Source of the DNA: UMGS1002 sp050309735
Lineage (GTDB): Bacteria; Bacillota; Clostridia; Oscillospirales; CAG-272
Assembly (NCBI GenBank): GCA_050309735.1
Contig: JBNRMS010000006.1
Location: forward strand, 1-27,416
Direction of reading: 5' to 3'
Length of the DNA stretch: 27,416 nt
The stretch's first letter is position 1. Each line of letters opens with the position of its first letter. The position numbers and the translations under genes are program-made. Of the stretch, positions 1 through 7,037 are shown piece by piece. The notes beneath the pieces are model-generated. The model was not told where the DNA came from, made no database searches, and saw nothing but the letters and a program-made list of their open reading frames with translations.

Positions 1-15
1 ATAAAGTGAGAAAAA

Positions 16-53
16 AGAGCCTTGCGGCAAAACACCGCAAGGCTCTCTTTTTT
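16..53 (-). terminator. Intrinsic (bidirectional-looking) terminator
   Basis: An 11-12 bp perfect stem, GAGCCTTGCGG at 17-27 and CCGCAAGGCTC at 35-45, surrounds a 7-nt loop. T-rich tracts flank it on both sides (as read on each strand). It lies directly after the stop of the leftward hypothetical gene, so it probably ends the pfk-hypothetical transcript, and it could also stop transcription entering from the left. Confidence 0.85.
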
Positions 54-58
54 TATCA

Positions 59-556
59 TCAGTCAGCTTCAAAAAGCTCAGATACTATATCCTCAAGCGC
101 ACTCGCCCCACCCTCTTCGGGCTCAAAATAATAATTTCGCTCGCCCCGGGTAAGATACAACATGCCCTCGCCAACATATATGTCATAAAATCCGGCAGAA
201 TGATACATCCTGATCCGCAAGTCCCAGTTTCCGACCGGATTTTTTTTGCTCCCGACATAGCTCGCGCCCTCTGCCGCCTCGGCAAGGAGCGCCGAAAATG
301 CGTCGGCATCCTCGCCGTCAACTCTTACCTCGCGCTCAGCCGGCAGAAGCGCCGTTTGAAAATAGAGGTCGGTAATAATAAAATATTCTGCCTCTCCATC
401 CTCAAGCAGACGGACAATTTTTCCCATCCTGCCTCTGGCAACAATGCCCGGCATCACAACGGCAGTGCAAACTGCTATGAGAACAAAAGCCAATATAACA
501 GCGGCGAGAACGACCGGGCGCCTCTCGCCCGTCGCTGTCGACCCGGTTTTCCCCAT
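59..556 (-). CDS. Hypothetical membrane-anchored protein (165 aa)
   Basis: I do not recognise a family. The protein has a short basic N-terminus followed by one strong hydrophobic segment at about residues 14-37 (VVLAAVILAFVLIAVCTAVV). The rest is a soluble, acidic domain of about 125 residues, rich in Glu, Asp and aromatics, so it is likely a single-pass protein with an extracytoplasmic C-terminal domain. It starts 8 nt after the stop of the phosphofructokinase gene, with a weak SD (AAGG), which implies co-transcription. A strong terminator follows it. There is no evidence that it functions in glycolysis; the link is transcriptional only. Confidence 0.75.
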   Translation of the reverse strand: MGKTGSTATGERRPVVLAAVILAFVLIAVCTAVVMPGIVARGRMGKIVRLLEDGEAEYFIITDLYFQTALLPAEREVRVDGEDADAFSALLAEAAEGASYVGSKKNPVGNWDLRIRMYHSAGFYDIYVGEGMLYLTRGERNYYFEPEEGGASALEDIVSELFEAD

Positions 557-564
557 AATCTGCC

Positions 565-1800
565 TTAGATGATAACATGAACCGGTATTCCCCGGTCATA
601 TGTCGGGCTGCTTTCCCCGGCAATAAGGGGGAGGATATACTCAACGCAGGCATCAGTAACATTGTTTCCGCGCTCGTTGATAAACTCGGAATTTACAGTC
701 TTTATTTTGTTTGCAATCTCTGATACGTCGGCGTGTCCGATTTTATATTCATAGGGTTTTGTCGACACGCGTTCGATTGTCATCATCCGCCGCGTTACAC
801 CCGACGCCGCCGCTCTGACCGCCTCTCTCCCGACGCATACCGACTCCTCAAGGTCTTTTGCCGAGGTGATATGCCCGGCGCATCTCTGCGAGATATTAAG
901 CTCCACCGAGCGCACCTTGCAGCCAAGCTCGGCCTTGACAGCCAACTCGAGCGCTCTGCCCGTTCCTGACAGCGCCTTGTGACCGAAAACATCAACCCCG
1001 CCGGTGCTTATCCCGTCGCAGACATACTGACCGTCGTAATAGCGTATACCTTCAGAAACCGCCACCACAACATTCGGATGCTCCTCAAGCGTTGCGCGCA
1101 GATCCTCTAAAAAATCTCCCATGTTAAAAATGCACTCGGGCAGGTAAATGAGATCGGGGCCAACGCCGTTTACCGCGCGTCCGAGCGCTGCGGCTGCCGT
1201 AAGCCAGCCCGCGTCGCGCCCCATAATCTCAACTATCGTGACTGCCTTTGTGGTGTAAACCGCGCAGTCGCGTATAATTTCCTGAAGTGTCACCGCGATA
1301 TATTTAGCCGCCGAGCCATAGCCCGGGGTGTGGTCGGTGACAACAAGGTCGTTATCTATCGTTTTCGGAATGCCGATAATGCACATCTGATAGTCATGCG
1401 TCTTTGTATATTCCGAGAGCTTTGCCACGGTGTCCATTGAGTCGTTCCCGCCTATGTAGAAAAAATACCTGATGTCGTTTTTAATAAATATCTCAAGCAA
1501 ACGCTCAAAGGGTTCGGGGTTAACCGCCGGATCGGGCAGCTTTTTACGGCAAGAACCGAGCGCCGCCGCAGGAGTGTTCTCAAGCATTTTTATCTTTTGA
1601 TCATCGCAAAAGATTTCGCTAAGGTTGACAAGCCTCTCCTCAAGCAGACCTTCAACACCATTTCTCATGCCAAAAAGCGTTCCGATGCTGCCCATGTGAA
1701 CATTTTCCCGAACTCCGCGGATAACTCCGGCAAGCGTCGCATTTATCGCTGCCGTCGGCCCTCCCGATTGTCCAACCACAGCGTTTCCTATCAACTTCAT
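565..1800 (-). CDS. pfp: 6-phosphofructokinase, probably pyrophosphate-dependent
   Basis: It phosphorylates fructose 6-phosphate to fructose 1,6-bisphosphate in the cytoplasm (glycolysis). The PFK fold motifs are in order: GQSGGPTAA near residues 10-18, GGNDS at 117-121, PKTIDND at 145-151 and MGRDAGW at 193-199. Lys in PKTIDND and Asp in GGNDS, where ATP enzymes have PGTIDND and GGDGS, are the known signatures of PPi-using enzymes, so I infer PPi as phosphoryl donor. The 411-aa length fits this subfamily. I chose ATG 1800 because GGGGGAT lies about 9-10 nt upstream and the protein then begins at the conserved N-terminus; a longer frame to 1845 adds 15 unrelated residues and overlaps the promoter. 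It is the first gene of a two-gene leftward operon. Confidence 0.93.
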   Translation of the reverse strand: MKLIGNAVVGQSGGPTAAINATLAGVIRGVRENVHMGSIGTLFGMRNGVEGLLEERLVNLSEIFCDDQKIKMLENTPAAALGSCRKKLPDPAVNPEPFERLLEIFIKNDIRYFFYIGGNDSMDTVAKLSEYTKTHDYQMCIIGIPKTIDNDLVVTDHTPGYGSAAKYIAVTLQEIIRDCAVYTTKAVTIVEIMGRDAGWLTAAAALGRAVNGVGPDLIYLPECIFNMGDFLEDLRATLEEHPNVVVAVSEGIRYYDGQYVCDGISTGGVDVFGHKALSGTGRALELAVKAELGCKVRSVELNISQRCAGHITSAKDLEESVCVGREAVRAAASGVTRRMMTIERVSTKPYEYKIGHADVSEIANKIKTVNSEFINERGNNVTDACVEYILPLIAGESSPTYDRGIPVHVII

Positions 1801-1835
1801 AACAATACTATCCCCCAATCGATTATTTTCATATA

Positions 1836-1864
1836 ATTTTATCACTCCTCGTCCCTCTTGTCAA
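1836..1864 (-). promoter_or_regulatory. Sigma-A promoter for pfp
   Basis: On the minus strand the -35 TTGACA (1859-1864) is a perfect match. A 17-nt spacer separates it from the -10 TAAAAT (1836-1841, 5/6 match). The predicted start of transcription is about 1829, leaving a short leader of about 28 nt before the chosen ATG at 1800. Confidence 0.8.
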
Positions 1865-1903
1865 TAAGAAACAGCAATACAAATTCACACCTTTGTGTCA
1901 AGC

Positions 1904-1927
1904 GGACAGGCGGTGGCAACATATATT
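1904..1927 (+). promoter_or_regulatory. Candidate sporulation promoter of sigK (SigE-like -10, SpoIIID-like box)
   Basis: CATATATT at 1920-1927 matches the SigE -10 consensus CATAYAHT. GGACAGG at 1904-1910 is one base from the SpoIIID core GGACAAG. B. subtilis sigK is transcribed by SigE and activated by SpoIIID, so this arrangement is plausible by analogy. No good SigE -35 is visible, which fits an activator-dependent promoter but also weakens the call. The start of transcription would be near 1934. Confidence 0.4.
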
Positions 1928-1962
1928 GAGAATATATGACTATGACTGCGGAGGTACCACGA

Positions 1963-2649
1963 TTGTTTACCTACTTTTTTTCTATTCTCTCCCACCTTTT
2001 CAATCTGGTGCTCGGCGTCGGCTGCTCACAGTCCTTCCCACCGCCCCTCTCGCCCGAAGAAGAAGCCGAATGCTTCAACCTCATGAGCGAGGGCGACGAG
2101 GCCGCGCGTCAGAAGCTGATACTCCACAATCTTCGCCTTGTCGCCCATATCATCAGGAAATATTATTCGAGCAGCAAGTGTCAGGACGACTTGATATCGG
2201 TCGGTTCTATAGGGCTTGTCAAAGCGGTTGATTCATATAACCGCAATAAGACCACAAAATTTGCGACCTACGCCGCAAAATGCATCCAAAATGAAGTCCT
2301 CATGTTTTTCCGTTCGCAGAAAAAGCTTAGCAACGAGGTCTCAATCAACGAAACTATCGATATCGACCGCGACGGAAACCCCCTCACTTACATAGACGTC
2401 ATAAGCTGTGAGGATACCGTTGCCGAGGAGGTCGACAAAAAAATGCAGACAGATAAAATGTATTCTCTTATCTCAAGCATTCTTGGCGAACGCGAAAAAC
2501 AAATTATCATTATGCGCTACGGGCTTTACGGCAGCCGCCAATATACACAGCGCGAGGTCGCCCTCTGCCTCGGCATCTCGCGCTCATACGTCAGCCGTAT
2601 TGAAAAGAGCGCCCTTGATAAACTCTTAGACGCTTTTACGGGGCGGTAG
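1963..2649 (+). CDS. sigK: RNA polymerase sporulation sigma factor SigK (pro-sigma-K)
   Basis: This is the late mother-cell sigma factor that drives coat and cortex genes. The sequence aligns by eye with SigK of B. subtilis: a hydrophobic pro-sequence (FTYFFSILSHLFNLVLG), then PPPLSPEEE, the region 2 motif HNLRLVAHIIRKY, DDLISVGSIGLVKAVDSY and KFATYAAKCIQNE, and the region 4.2 helix-turn-helix REVALCLGISRSYVSRIEKSAL. TTG 1963 is preferred as start because GGAGGT at 1950-1955 sits 7 nt upstream. The ATG at 1936 has no SD and lies about at the expected transcription start. The product is 228 aa. The gene is continuous with no skin-type insertion, so processing of the pro-peptide would be the main activation step. 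Confidence 0.95.
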   Translation: MFTYFFSILSHLFNLVLGVGCSQSFPPPLSPEEEAECFNLMSEGDEAARQKLILHNLRLVAHIIRKYYSSSKCQDDLISVGSIGLVKAVDSYNRNKTTKFATYAAKCIQNEVLMFFRSQKKLSNEVSINETIDIDRDGNPLTYIDVISCEDTVAEEVDKKMQTDKMYSLISSILGEREKQIIIMRYGLYGSRQYTQREVALCLGISRSYVSRIEKSALDKLLDAFTGR

Positions 2650-2705
2650 GGGACAGGAGAAATGCTTGGGCGGAGCCTTTGTTTATCACCCTGGCGCGTT
2701 TCTTC

Positions 2706-2739
2706 GGGCACTTTCTTGCGGCGCGGCAAGAAAGTGCCC
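2706..2739. repeat. Strong 14-bp hairpin, likely dispersed intergenic repeat
   Basis: GGGCACTTTCTTGC (2706-2719) and GCAAGAAAGTGCCC (2726-2739) form a perfect 14-bp stem with a 6-nt GC loop. It sits between the convergent sigK and spoVAE genes. There is no T-run directly after it, so it is not a classical intrinsic terminator, although it may stop or stabilise either transcript. Its shape resembles dispersed intergenic palindromes, but no second copy occurs in this window. Confidence 0.6.
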
Positions 2740-2782
2740 TATCGCATTCTAATACAATGAGGAAGCATAGCAATACGCAGAG

Positions 2783-2803
2783 ATTGCGGCTCAAGGCCGC
2801 AAT
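2783..2803. repeat. Small hairpin between sigK and spoVAE
   Basis: ATTGCGGC (2783-2790) and GCCGCAAT (2796-2803) form an 8-bp perfect stem with a 5-nt loop. It is the second hairpin in the 186-base gap between two convergent genes. It could be the 3' end of the spoVAE transcript, but no T-run follows it. Confidence 0.4.
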
Positions 2804-2835
2804 GATGACATAATGCATTTATGAACATCCCGAAA

Positions 2836-3195
2836 TCACTTCGGCTTTGTCCGAAATATCAGTGCCGCCAAATACCCAAAACACAGCGCCGCGGCAGTTC
2901 CGCCCGCAGCGGCTCGCAATCCGCCGGTCAGCGCACCGAGCAGTCCGCGCTCGCTGACATCCTCTGCAACCCCCTTTGAAATCAAATATCCAAATCCGGT
3001 CAGAGGGGTGGCAGCCCCCGCCCCCGCGAATTCAATTAAGGGCTTGTACAGTCCAATAGCCCCTAGTATCACGCCGGCCACCACATATCCGACAAGAATT
3101 CTTGCCGGCGTCAGCTTTGTTTTGTCAAGGAGAATCTGAGCGATCACGCAGAGCAGTCCCCCGCAGACAAACACCCATATATAATCAATCAGCAT
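2836..3195 (-). CDS. spoVAE: Stage V sporulation protein AE (SpoVAEb type)
   Basis: This is an integral membrane component of the SpoVA channel, which moves dipicolinic acid into the forespore and releases it at germination. The 119-aa length and layout match SpoVAEb: an N-terminal helix (IWVFVCGGLLCVIAQILL), then LTPARILVGYVVAGVILG, the hallmark YKPLIEFAGAGAATPLTGFG, and a C-terminal helix ending in FGYLAALIFRTKPK. ATG 3195 is preceded by an AAGGAAGG SD. It starts 32 nt downstream of spoVAD, so the two are co-transcribed. Confidence 0.93.
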   Translation of the reverse strand: MLIDYIWVFVCGGLLCVIAQILLDKTKLTPARILVGYVVAGVILGAIGLYKPLIEFAGAGAATPLTGFGYLISKGVAEDVSERGLLGALTGGLRAAAGGTAAALCFGYLAALIFRTKPK

Positions 3196-3227
3196 ACTCG
3201 AAAAACACCTTCCTTAAATTTATAAAT

Positions 3228-4214
3228 CTAACAGCCCGTAAGCTCCACCAAATGCGCAACGGCCGGTATCCCCTCGCCCTGCTGTATCGTCATCGGGCTC
3301 ATCATCGCTCCTGTTCCGATAAAGGCTATTTTTTTGAGCTCCCCGCTCTCAAGTTTTGGCAGAAGATAAGACGCCAGCACAACCGCCGAGCAACCGCATC
3401 CTGATCCCCCGCTGTGTACATCCTGCTTTTCCTTGTCGTAGATCAGCATTCCGCAGTCAGAGAGGCGGTCGCCGATCTCCGAGCGCTCCTTGCCTAAAAG
3501 GTCGCGCAGGATATCTGTTCCCTCAAAGCCGAGGTCGCCGGTAACTATCAGGTCAACATCATCAATCGTGCCGCCGCGCAGCGCCAAATAGCGCAATATA
3601 GTGTCGGCCGCCGCCGGCGCCATAGCCGCGCCCATATTGTTTGCGTCCTTTATGCCTCGCTCGCGAACAATCCCGGGAACGGCTCCGCTCACCTTTACCT
3701 TGCCCCCGGGGCCGGTTATAAAAACCCCCGAGCCGGTAACAGTCCATTGCGCGGTTGGGGGGCGCTGGCTGCCGTATTCAAGCGGCGTTCGATATTGCCG
3801 CTCGGCCGAGCAGAAGTGTGAGGAGGTCACCGCGGCGGTATATTTGTAGACCCCGTGCGTGGTCATAACAGATGCAAGCATCAGGCCCTCGGCAGCCGTA
3901 GAGCAGGCTCCGTAAAGGCCGAAATAAGGAACGTCAAACCCTAGCATACCGAAAGCCGAGCTGGTGCATTGGTTCATCAGATCTCCGGCGAAAATCGCCT
4001 CTATCTGATTCTGCTTCAGCCCCGACTTCAATATCGCCGTATTCATAGCCGCGCGTTGCATGGCCGCCTCAGCCTTTTCCCAACTGCTCTCCCCAAATTT
4101 ATCGCGTTCATCATGAATATCAAAATAAGCGCCGAGCGGCCCATCGCTCTCCTTTTTGCCAACTGCCGATGCGGCCGCGATAATAGTGGTATCAAGTTCA
4201 ATTATCCTGTCCAA
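3228..4214 (-). CDS. spoVAD: Stage V sporulation protein AD
   Basis: This is the soluble thiolase-fold subunit of the SpoVA dipicolinate transport complex, which binds dipicolinic acid in spores. The 328-aa sequence carries the family's landmarks: KESDGPLGAYFD near the N-terminus, AGDLMNQC, YGACSTAAEG, TSSHFCSAERQYRTPLEYG, MGAAMAPAAADT, and HSGGSGCGCSAVV near the C-terminus. The start is TTG 4214, supported by GAGGA about 8-9 nt upstream; homologues usually begin a few residues earlier. spoVAE follows. spoVAC, usually just upstream, is absent here, because the next gene upstream is divergent. Confidence 0.93.
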   Translation of the reverse strand: MDRIIELDTTIIAAASAVGKKESDGPLGAYFDIHDERDKFGESSWEKAEAAMQRAAMNTAILKSGLKQNQIEAIFAGDLMNQCTSSAFGMLGFDVPYFGLYGACSTAAEGLMLASVMTTHGVYKYTAAVTSSHFCSAERQYRTPLEYGSQRPPTAQWTVTGSGVFITGPGGKVKVSGAVPGIVRERGIKDANNMGAAMAPAAADTILRYLALRGGTIDDVDLIVTGDLGFEGTDILRDLLGKERSEIGDRLSDCGMLIYDKEKQDVHSGGSGCGCSAVVLASYLLPKLESGELKKIAFIGTGAMMSPMTIQQGEGIPAVAHLVELTGC

Positions 4215-4228
4215 TTATAAGTCCTCGC

Positions 4229-4257
4229 TTGTGTTTTTATTAATTATGTGATACAAT
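4229..4257 (+). promoter_or_regulatory. Weak candidate sigma-A promoter for the epimerase-like gene
   Basis: TTGTGT (4229-4234, 3/6 match) is separated by 17 nt from TACAAT (4252-4257, 5/6 match). It points to the gene at 4444. A hairpin with arms GCGTGAAA (4296-4303) and TTTCACGC (4334-4341) lies in the resulting leader. The -35 is poor, so this is tentative. Confidence 0.35.
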
Positions 4258-4443
4258 TATAAAAAACAAATATGTAGCTTTTCTAGGGGGGGGCAGCGTG
4301 AAAGTTATACCCTCTATTGAGTAAAGTACACTGTTTCACGCGCGAATTTTCCAAAAACGGGATCCTACCTCGCTTTTATGGGCAAGCCCGCCGAAAATTC
4401 CAAAGTCTATTTGAGCCGTCCTCCGGGCGGCATGGGGGTTTAT

Positions 4444-5319
4444 ATGATTTACACTATCGGAAACCAACACCTCACCGTCCGAATTTCCGACCTTGGTGCC
4501 GAGCTTCACTCAATAAAGAGCGCCGACGGCACTGAATATCTCTGGCAGGGCAACCCAAAATATTGGCCCGATCGAGCCATTAACCTTTTCCCGATTTGCG
4601 GTCGGGTTTTGGGCCAAAAATACACATATAAGGGCAAGACATATGACATGAGTGGCCACGGCTTTGCCCGAACTTCGCTTTTCACGCTCGCCGAAAAAGC
4701 CGAGAACCACATTGTCTTTCGGCTTGCTTCAAACGAGACGTCCCTTGCCATCTATCCCTTCGATTTTATCCTGCGCATCGCATATACGCTTGAGATGAAT
4801 AATCTTGCCTGCCGGATTGAGGTTGAGAACACCGGTAAAGATTTGCTTCCCTTCGCCGTCGGCGGACATCCCGGCTTCAATGTTCCGCTTACACCGGGGC
4901 TGGCTTTTGAAGATTATTATCTTGAGTTTGGCGAGAAATCTTCGCCCGAGAAACTTCTCCTTTCAAAGACCTGCTACTCGCTCGGCAAAACCGAGCCCTA
5001 TCCCCTTCGAAACGGCAGAATCATCGACCTTCGGCACAGCCTTTTCGATAACGATGCAATCTTCCTTCGCGGCTCTCCGGCGTCGGTCACACTCAAATCG
5101 GACAAGGACAAGCGCTCTGTTACACTCACCTGCCATGATGCCTATTATATCGGCTTCTGGCACACCACAAAGTCCGACGCTCCATTTGTTTGTATCGAAC
5201 CCTGGCGCGGCTCCCCCGCGCTTGAAGGGATTGTCGACGACCTTATGACAAAGCCCGATATGACCCGCCTCCCTCGCGGCGAGAGCAGCGAATTCAGATT
5301 TGATATCACCATAGTATAA
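4444..5319 (+). CDS. Aldose 1-epimerase family protein (GalM/LacX-like)
   Basis: The predicted role is interconversion of sugar anomers or a related sugar-binding function in the cytoplasm. The N-terminus MIYTIGNQHLTVRISDLGAE followed by DGTEYLWQGNPKYWP is typical of the LacX-like branch of the galactose mutarotase superfamily. Likely catalytic residues include the His in SGHGFAR, the His in VGGHPGFN and an acidic residue near CIEPWRG. The product is about 291 aa, normal for the family. ATG 4444 is chosen because it gives the family N-terminus and has a G-rich stretch (4434-4438) just upstream; ATG 4432 and ATG 4378 are in-frame alternatives. The substrate is unknown. Uridine phosphorylase follows 104 nt downstream, with no clear terminator between. 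Confidence 0.85.
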   Translation: MIYTIGNQHLTVRISDLGAELHSIKSADGTEYLWQGNPKYWPDRAINLFPICGRVLGQKYTYKGKTYDMSGHGFARTSLFTLAEKAENHIVFRLASNETSLAIYPFDFILRIAYTLEMNNLACRIEVENTGKDLLPFAVGGHPGFNVPLTPGLAFEDYYLEFGEKSSPEKLLLSKTCYSLGKTEPYPLRNGRIIDLRHSLFDNDAIFLRGSPASVTLKSDKDKRSVTLTCHDAYYIGFWHTTKSDAPFVCIEPWRGSPALEGIVDDLMTKPDMTRLPRGESSEFRFDITIV

Positions 5320-5423
5320 TAGAATTTTTACGGTAAATAATGAACATGGAAACAATCCGATAATAATATGCCCATCTCAGGGCAATTTAATTAATATTTT
5401 TTCAAAGAGGAGGCTCCCGGCCT

Positions 5424-6203
5424 ATGCTAAAAACCGACGACCTTCAATTCCATATCAATATCCGCCCTTCCGACGCCGGGGGCTACGCTATTCTCCCCGG
5501 AGATCCCGCAAGATGCGAAAAGATCGCCGCATATCTCGACGATCCCTCTCATATATCCTCAAATCGCGAATTTAACATCTGGCGCGGAACTCTTTGCGGC
5601 GAGCGCGTGATAGTCTTGTCAACAGGTATCGGCGGCCCCTCGACCGCTATCGCCGTTGAGGAGCTTGCCGCCTGCGGTGCTCACACCTTCATAAGGATAG
5701 GCACCTGCGGCGGAATGGCTCTCAAGGTAAAGTCGGGGGATGTCGTTATAGCCTCGGGCGCCGTTCGGCAAGACGGCACAAGCCGTGAATACGCCCCGCC
5801 CGAATTCCCGGCCGTTCCCGACACCGACCTGCTCCTCGCCCTTCGAGAAGCCGCAGACCAACTCGGCTACACGCGACACACCGGAATCGTTCAGAGCAAA
5901 GACTCCTTTTACGGGCAGCACAGCCCACAAAAAATGGCAACGTCAGGCGAGCTGCTCGCGAAATGGGAGGCATGGAAGAGGCTCGGCGTTCTCGCTAGCG
6001 AGATGGAAGCCTCAACCCTCTTTACCGTCGCCTCGTTGCTCGGCGTCAGAGCCGGCGCTGTTTTTCATGTCATCTGGAACCAAGAGCGCGCGGCGGCGGG
6101 CCTCGACGCCGATGCCGAAAGCCACGACACCGACAGCGCGATAAGGGTCGCCGTTCGGGCGACCGAGAACATGATTCGCCGGGACAAGCTTACAGCAAAT
6201 TGA
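5424..6203 (+). CDS. udp: Uridine phosphorylase
   Basis: It cleaves uridine with phosphate to uracil and ribose 1-phosphate (pyrimidine salvage). The 259-aa protein has the nucleoside phosphorylase-I signatures: LPGDPAR with the phosphate-binding region at 24-30, Arg48, RIGTCGG at 91-97, SKDSFY at 158-163 and the nucleoside-binding EMEAS at 193-197. Phosphate contacts corresponding to E. coli Arg48, Arg91 and Thr94 are all present. The SD AGAGGAGG lies 11-12 nt before ATG 5424. The last 14 nt overlap the 3' end of the opposite-strand amidase gene. Family members with altered substrate range exist, so activity on other nucleosides is possible. Confidence 0.88.
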   Translation: MLKTDDLQFHINIRPSDAGGYAILPGDPARCEKIAAYLDDPSHISSNREFNIWRGTLCGERVIVLSTGIGGPSTAIAVEELAACGAHTFIRIGTCGGMALKVKSGDVVIASGAVRQDGTSREYAPPEFPAVPDTDLLLALREAADQLGYTRHTGIVQSKDSFYGQHSPQKMATSGELLAKWEAWKRLGVLASEMEASTLFTVASLLGVRAGAVFHVIWNQERAAAGLDADAESHDTDSAIRVAVRATENMIRRDKLTAN

Positions 6204-6756
6204 AATAGGCAAGCAGTCCGTAATAAATGCCCTCGGCGAAAAGCTCAGGCTGGGAGTTCATAAGATTGGCGTCATAGTAATTTGTGATAAACCCAAGCTC
6301 AAGCAAAACCGAGGGCATATTTGTTCTTCTCAGCACGAAAAGCCCCGGACGCACTGTTATCCCCCGGTTTTGCAGCCCTGTGATTTGGTTAAGCCAGTAT
6401 AGTATATTGCCGGCAAGGTTATAGGCCTCCGAATTGCTCGAATAGACAAAGGCCTCGCTTCCGCTGGCGCTCTCGATTACCGAGGCGTTTGTATGTAGGC
6501 TGAGAAAATAGTCGGCGCCCCAATTGTTGGCATCGTTAACCCGAGCTTGAAGACTGGTCGTCGCCGATGTTCCAAGCTGTGTTTCAGGCGTTGGCCTTGA
6601 GAGCCTAACCTCAAAATTCCCGTTTTCTCTGAGCATCCGCGCAAGCTCAGTTCCTATTTTAAACACTATGTCCTGCTCGCGCAATCCGAATCCCTCAGCG
6701 CCGGCATTCGGATTGACAGGATTGTGACCCTGGTCGATATAAATCTTTATAGCCAT
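6190..6756 (-). CDS. N-acetylmuramoyl-L-alanine amidase (Amidase_3), no signal peptide
   Basis: It is a zinc-dependent amidase that cuts the MurNAc-L-Ala bond of peptidoglycan. The 188-aa protein is a bare catalytic domain. The zinc ligands are visible as His11 (DQGHN), Glu27 (LREQD) and the His in LSLHTN, and the catalytic Glu in LLELGFI is present near the C-terminus. No signal peptide or wall-binding repeat is seen, as in the mother-cell lytic amidase CwlC of B. subtilis. This suggests release by lysis, action in the mother cell or engulfment compartment, or non-classical export. ATG 6756 has an AAGGCGG SD. The gene converges on, and overlaps by 14 nt, uridine phosphorylase. Confidence 0.9.
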   Translation of the reverse strand: MAIKIYIDQGHNPVNPNAGAEGFGLREQDIVFKIGTELARMLRENGNFEVRLSRPTPETQLGTSATTSLQARVNDANNWGADYFLSLHTNASVIESASGSEAFVYSSNSEAYNLAGNILYWLNQITGLQNRGITVRPGLFVLRRTNMPSVLLELGFITNYYDANLMNSQPELFAEGIYYGLLAYFNLL

Positions 6757-6860
6757 TTCGCACCGCCTTCAAAAAATAATCTAATTTTATTATATTCGGC
6801 TATGCCCAATAATGACATATAAGAGGGCGCGGCGCTGTATGATATTGTAGAGTTTAACTA

Positions 6861-6889
6861 TTGATTTTAAAGCATATATATGATATCAT
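6861..6889 (+). promoter_or_regulatory. Sigma-A promoter for asd
   Basis: TTGATT (6861-6866, 4/6 match) lies 17 nt before TATCAT (6884-6889, 5/6 match). The predicted transcription start is near 6896, giving a leader of about 140 nt before the asd start. Confidence 0.6.
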
Positions 6890-6916
6890 TATTTACAATT
6901 TTAATTAATAAGGGAT

Positions 6917-7027
6917 AGTTTGAAATATAGCTCTTGTAAAGAGTGAGTTTTATACCTTTGCAGACTGCCAATGGCAGCAATTCATATGGGCAAAAGAGCA
7001 TAATCCCAAGTTATCTCAGAAAGGTAT
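6917..7027 (+). promoter_or_regulatory. Structured 5' leader of asd that can mask the ribosome binding site
   Basis: ATACCTTT (6952-6959) is exactly complementary to AAAGGTAT (7020-7027), which contains the asd SD (AGAAAGG, 7018-7024). Inside this closing stem are CTGCC-AAT-GGCAG (6965-6977) and TGGG/CCCA (6987-6990 with 7005-7008). Upstream, CTCTT-GTA-AAGAG (6931-6943) is a hairpin whose left arm could instead pair with AAGAGC (6994-6999). This looks like a translational switch. I could not match it to the lysine, T-box or other riboswitch classes I know. Confidence 0.45.
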
Positions 7028-7037
7028 GGTCATAATC

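Noticed and set aside
6757..7037. Lysine riboswitch or T-box before asd
   Set aside because: I could not find the conserved cores of either class; only the local RBS-masking structure is supported.
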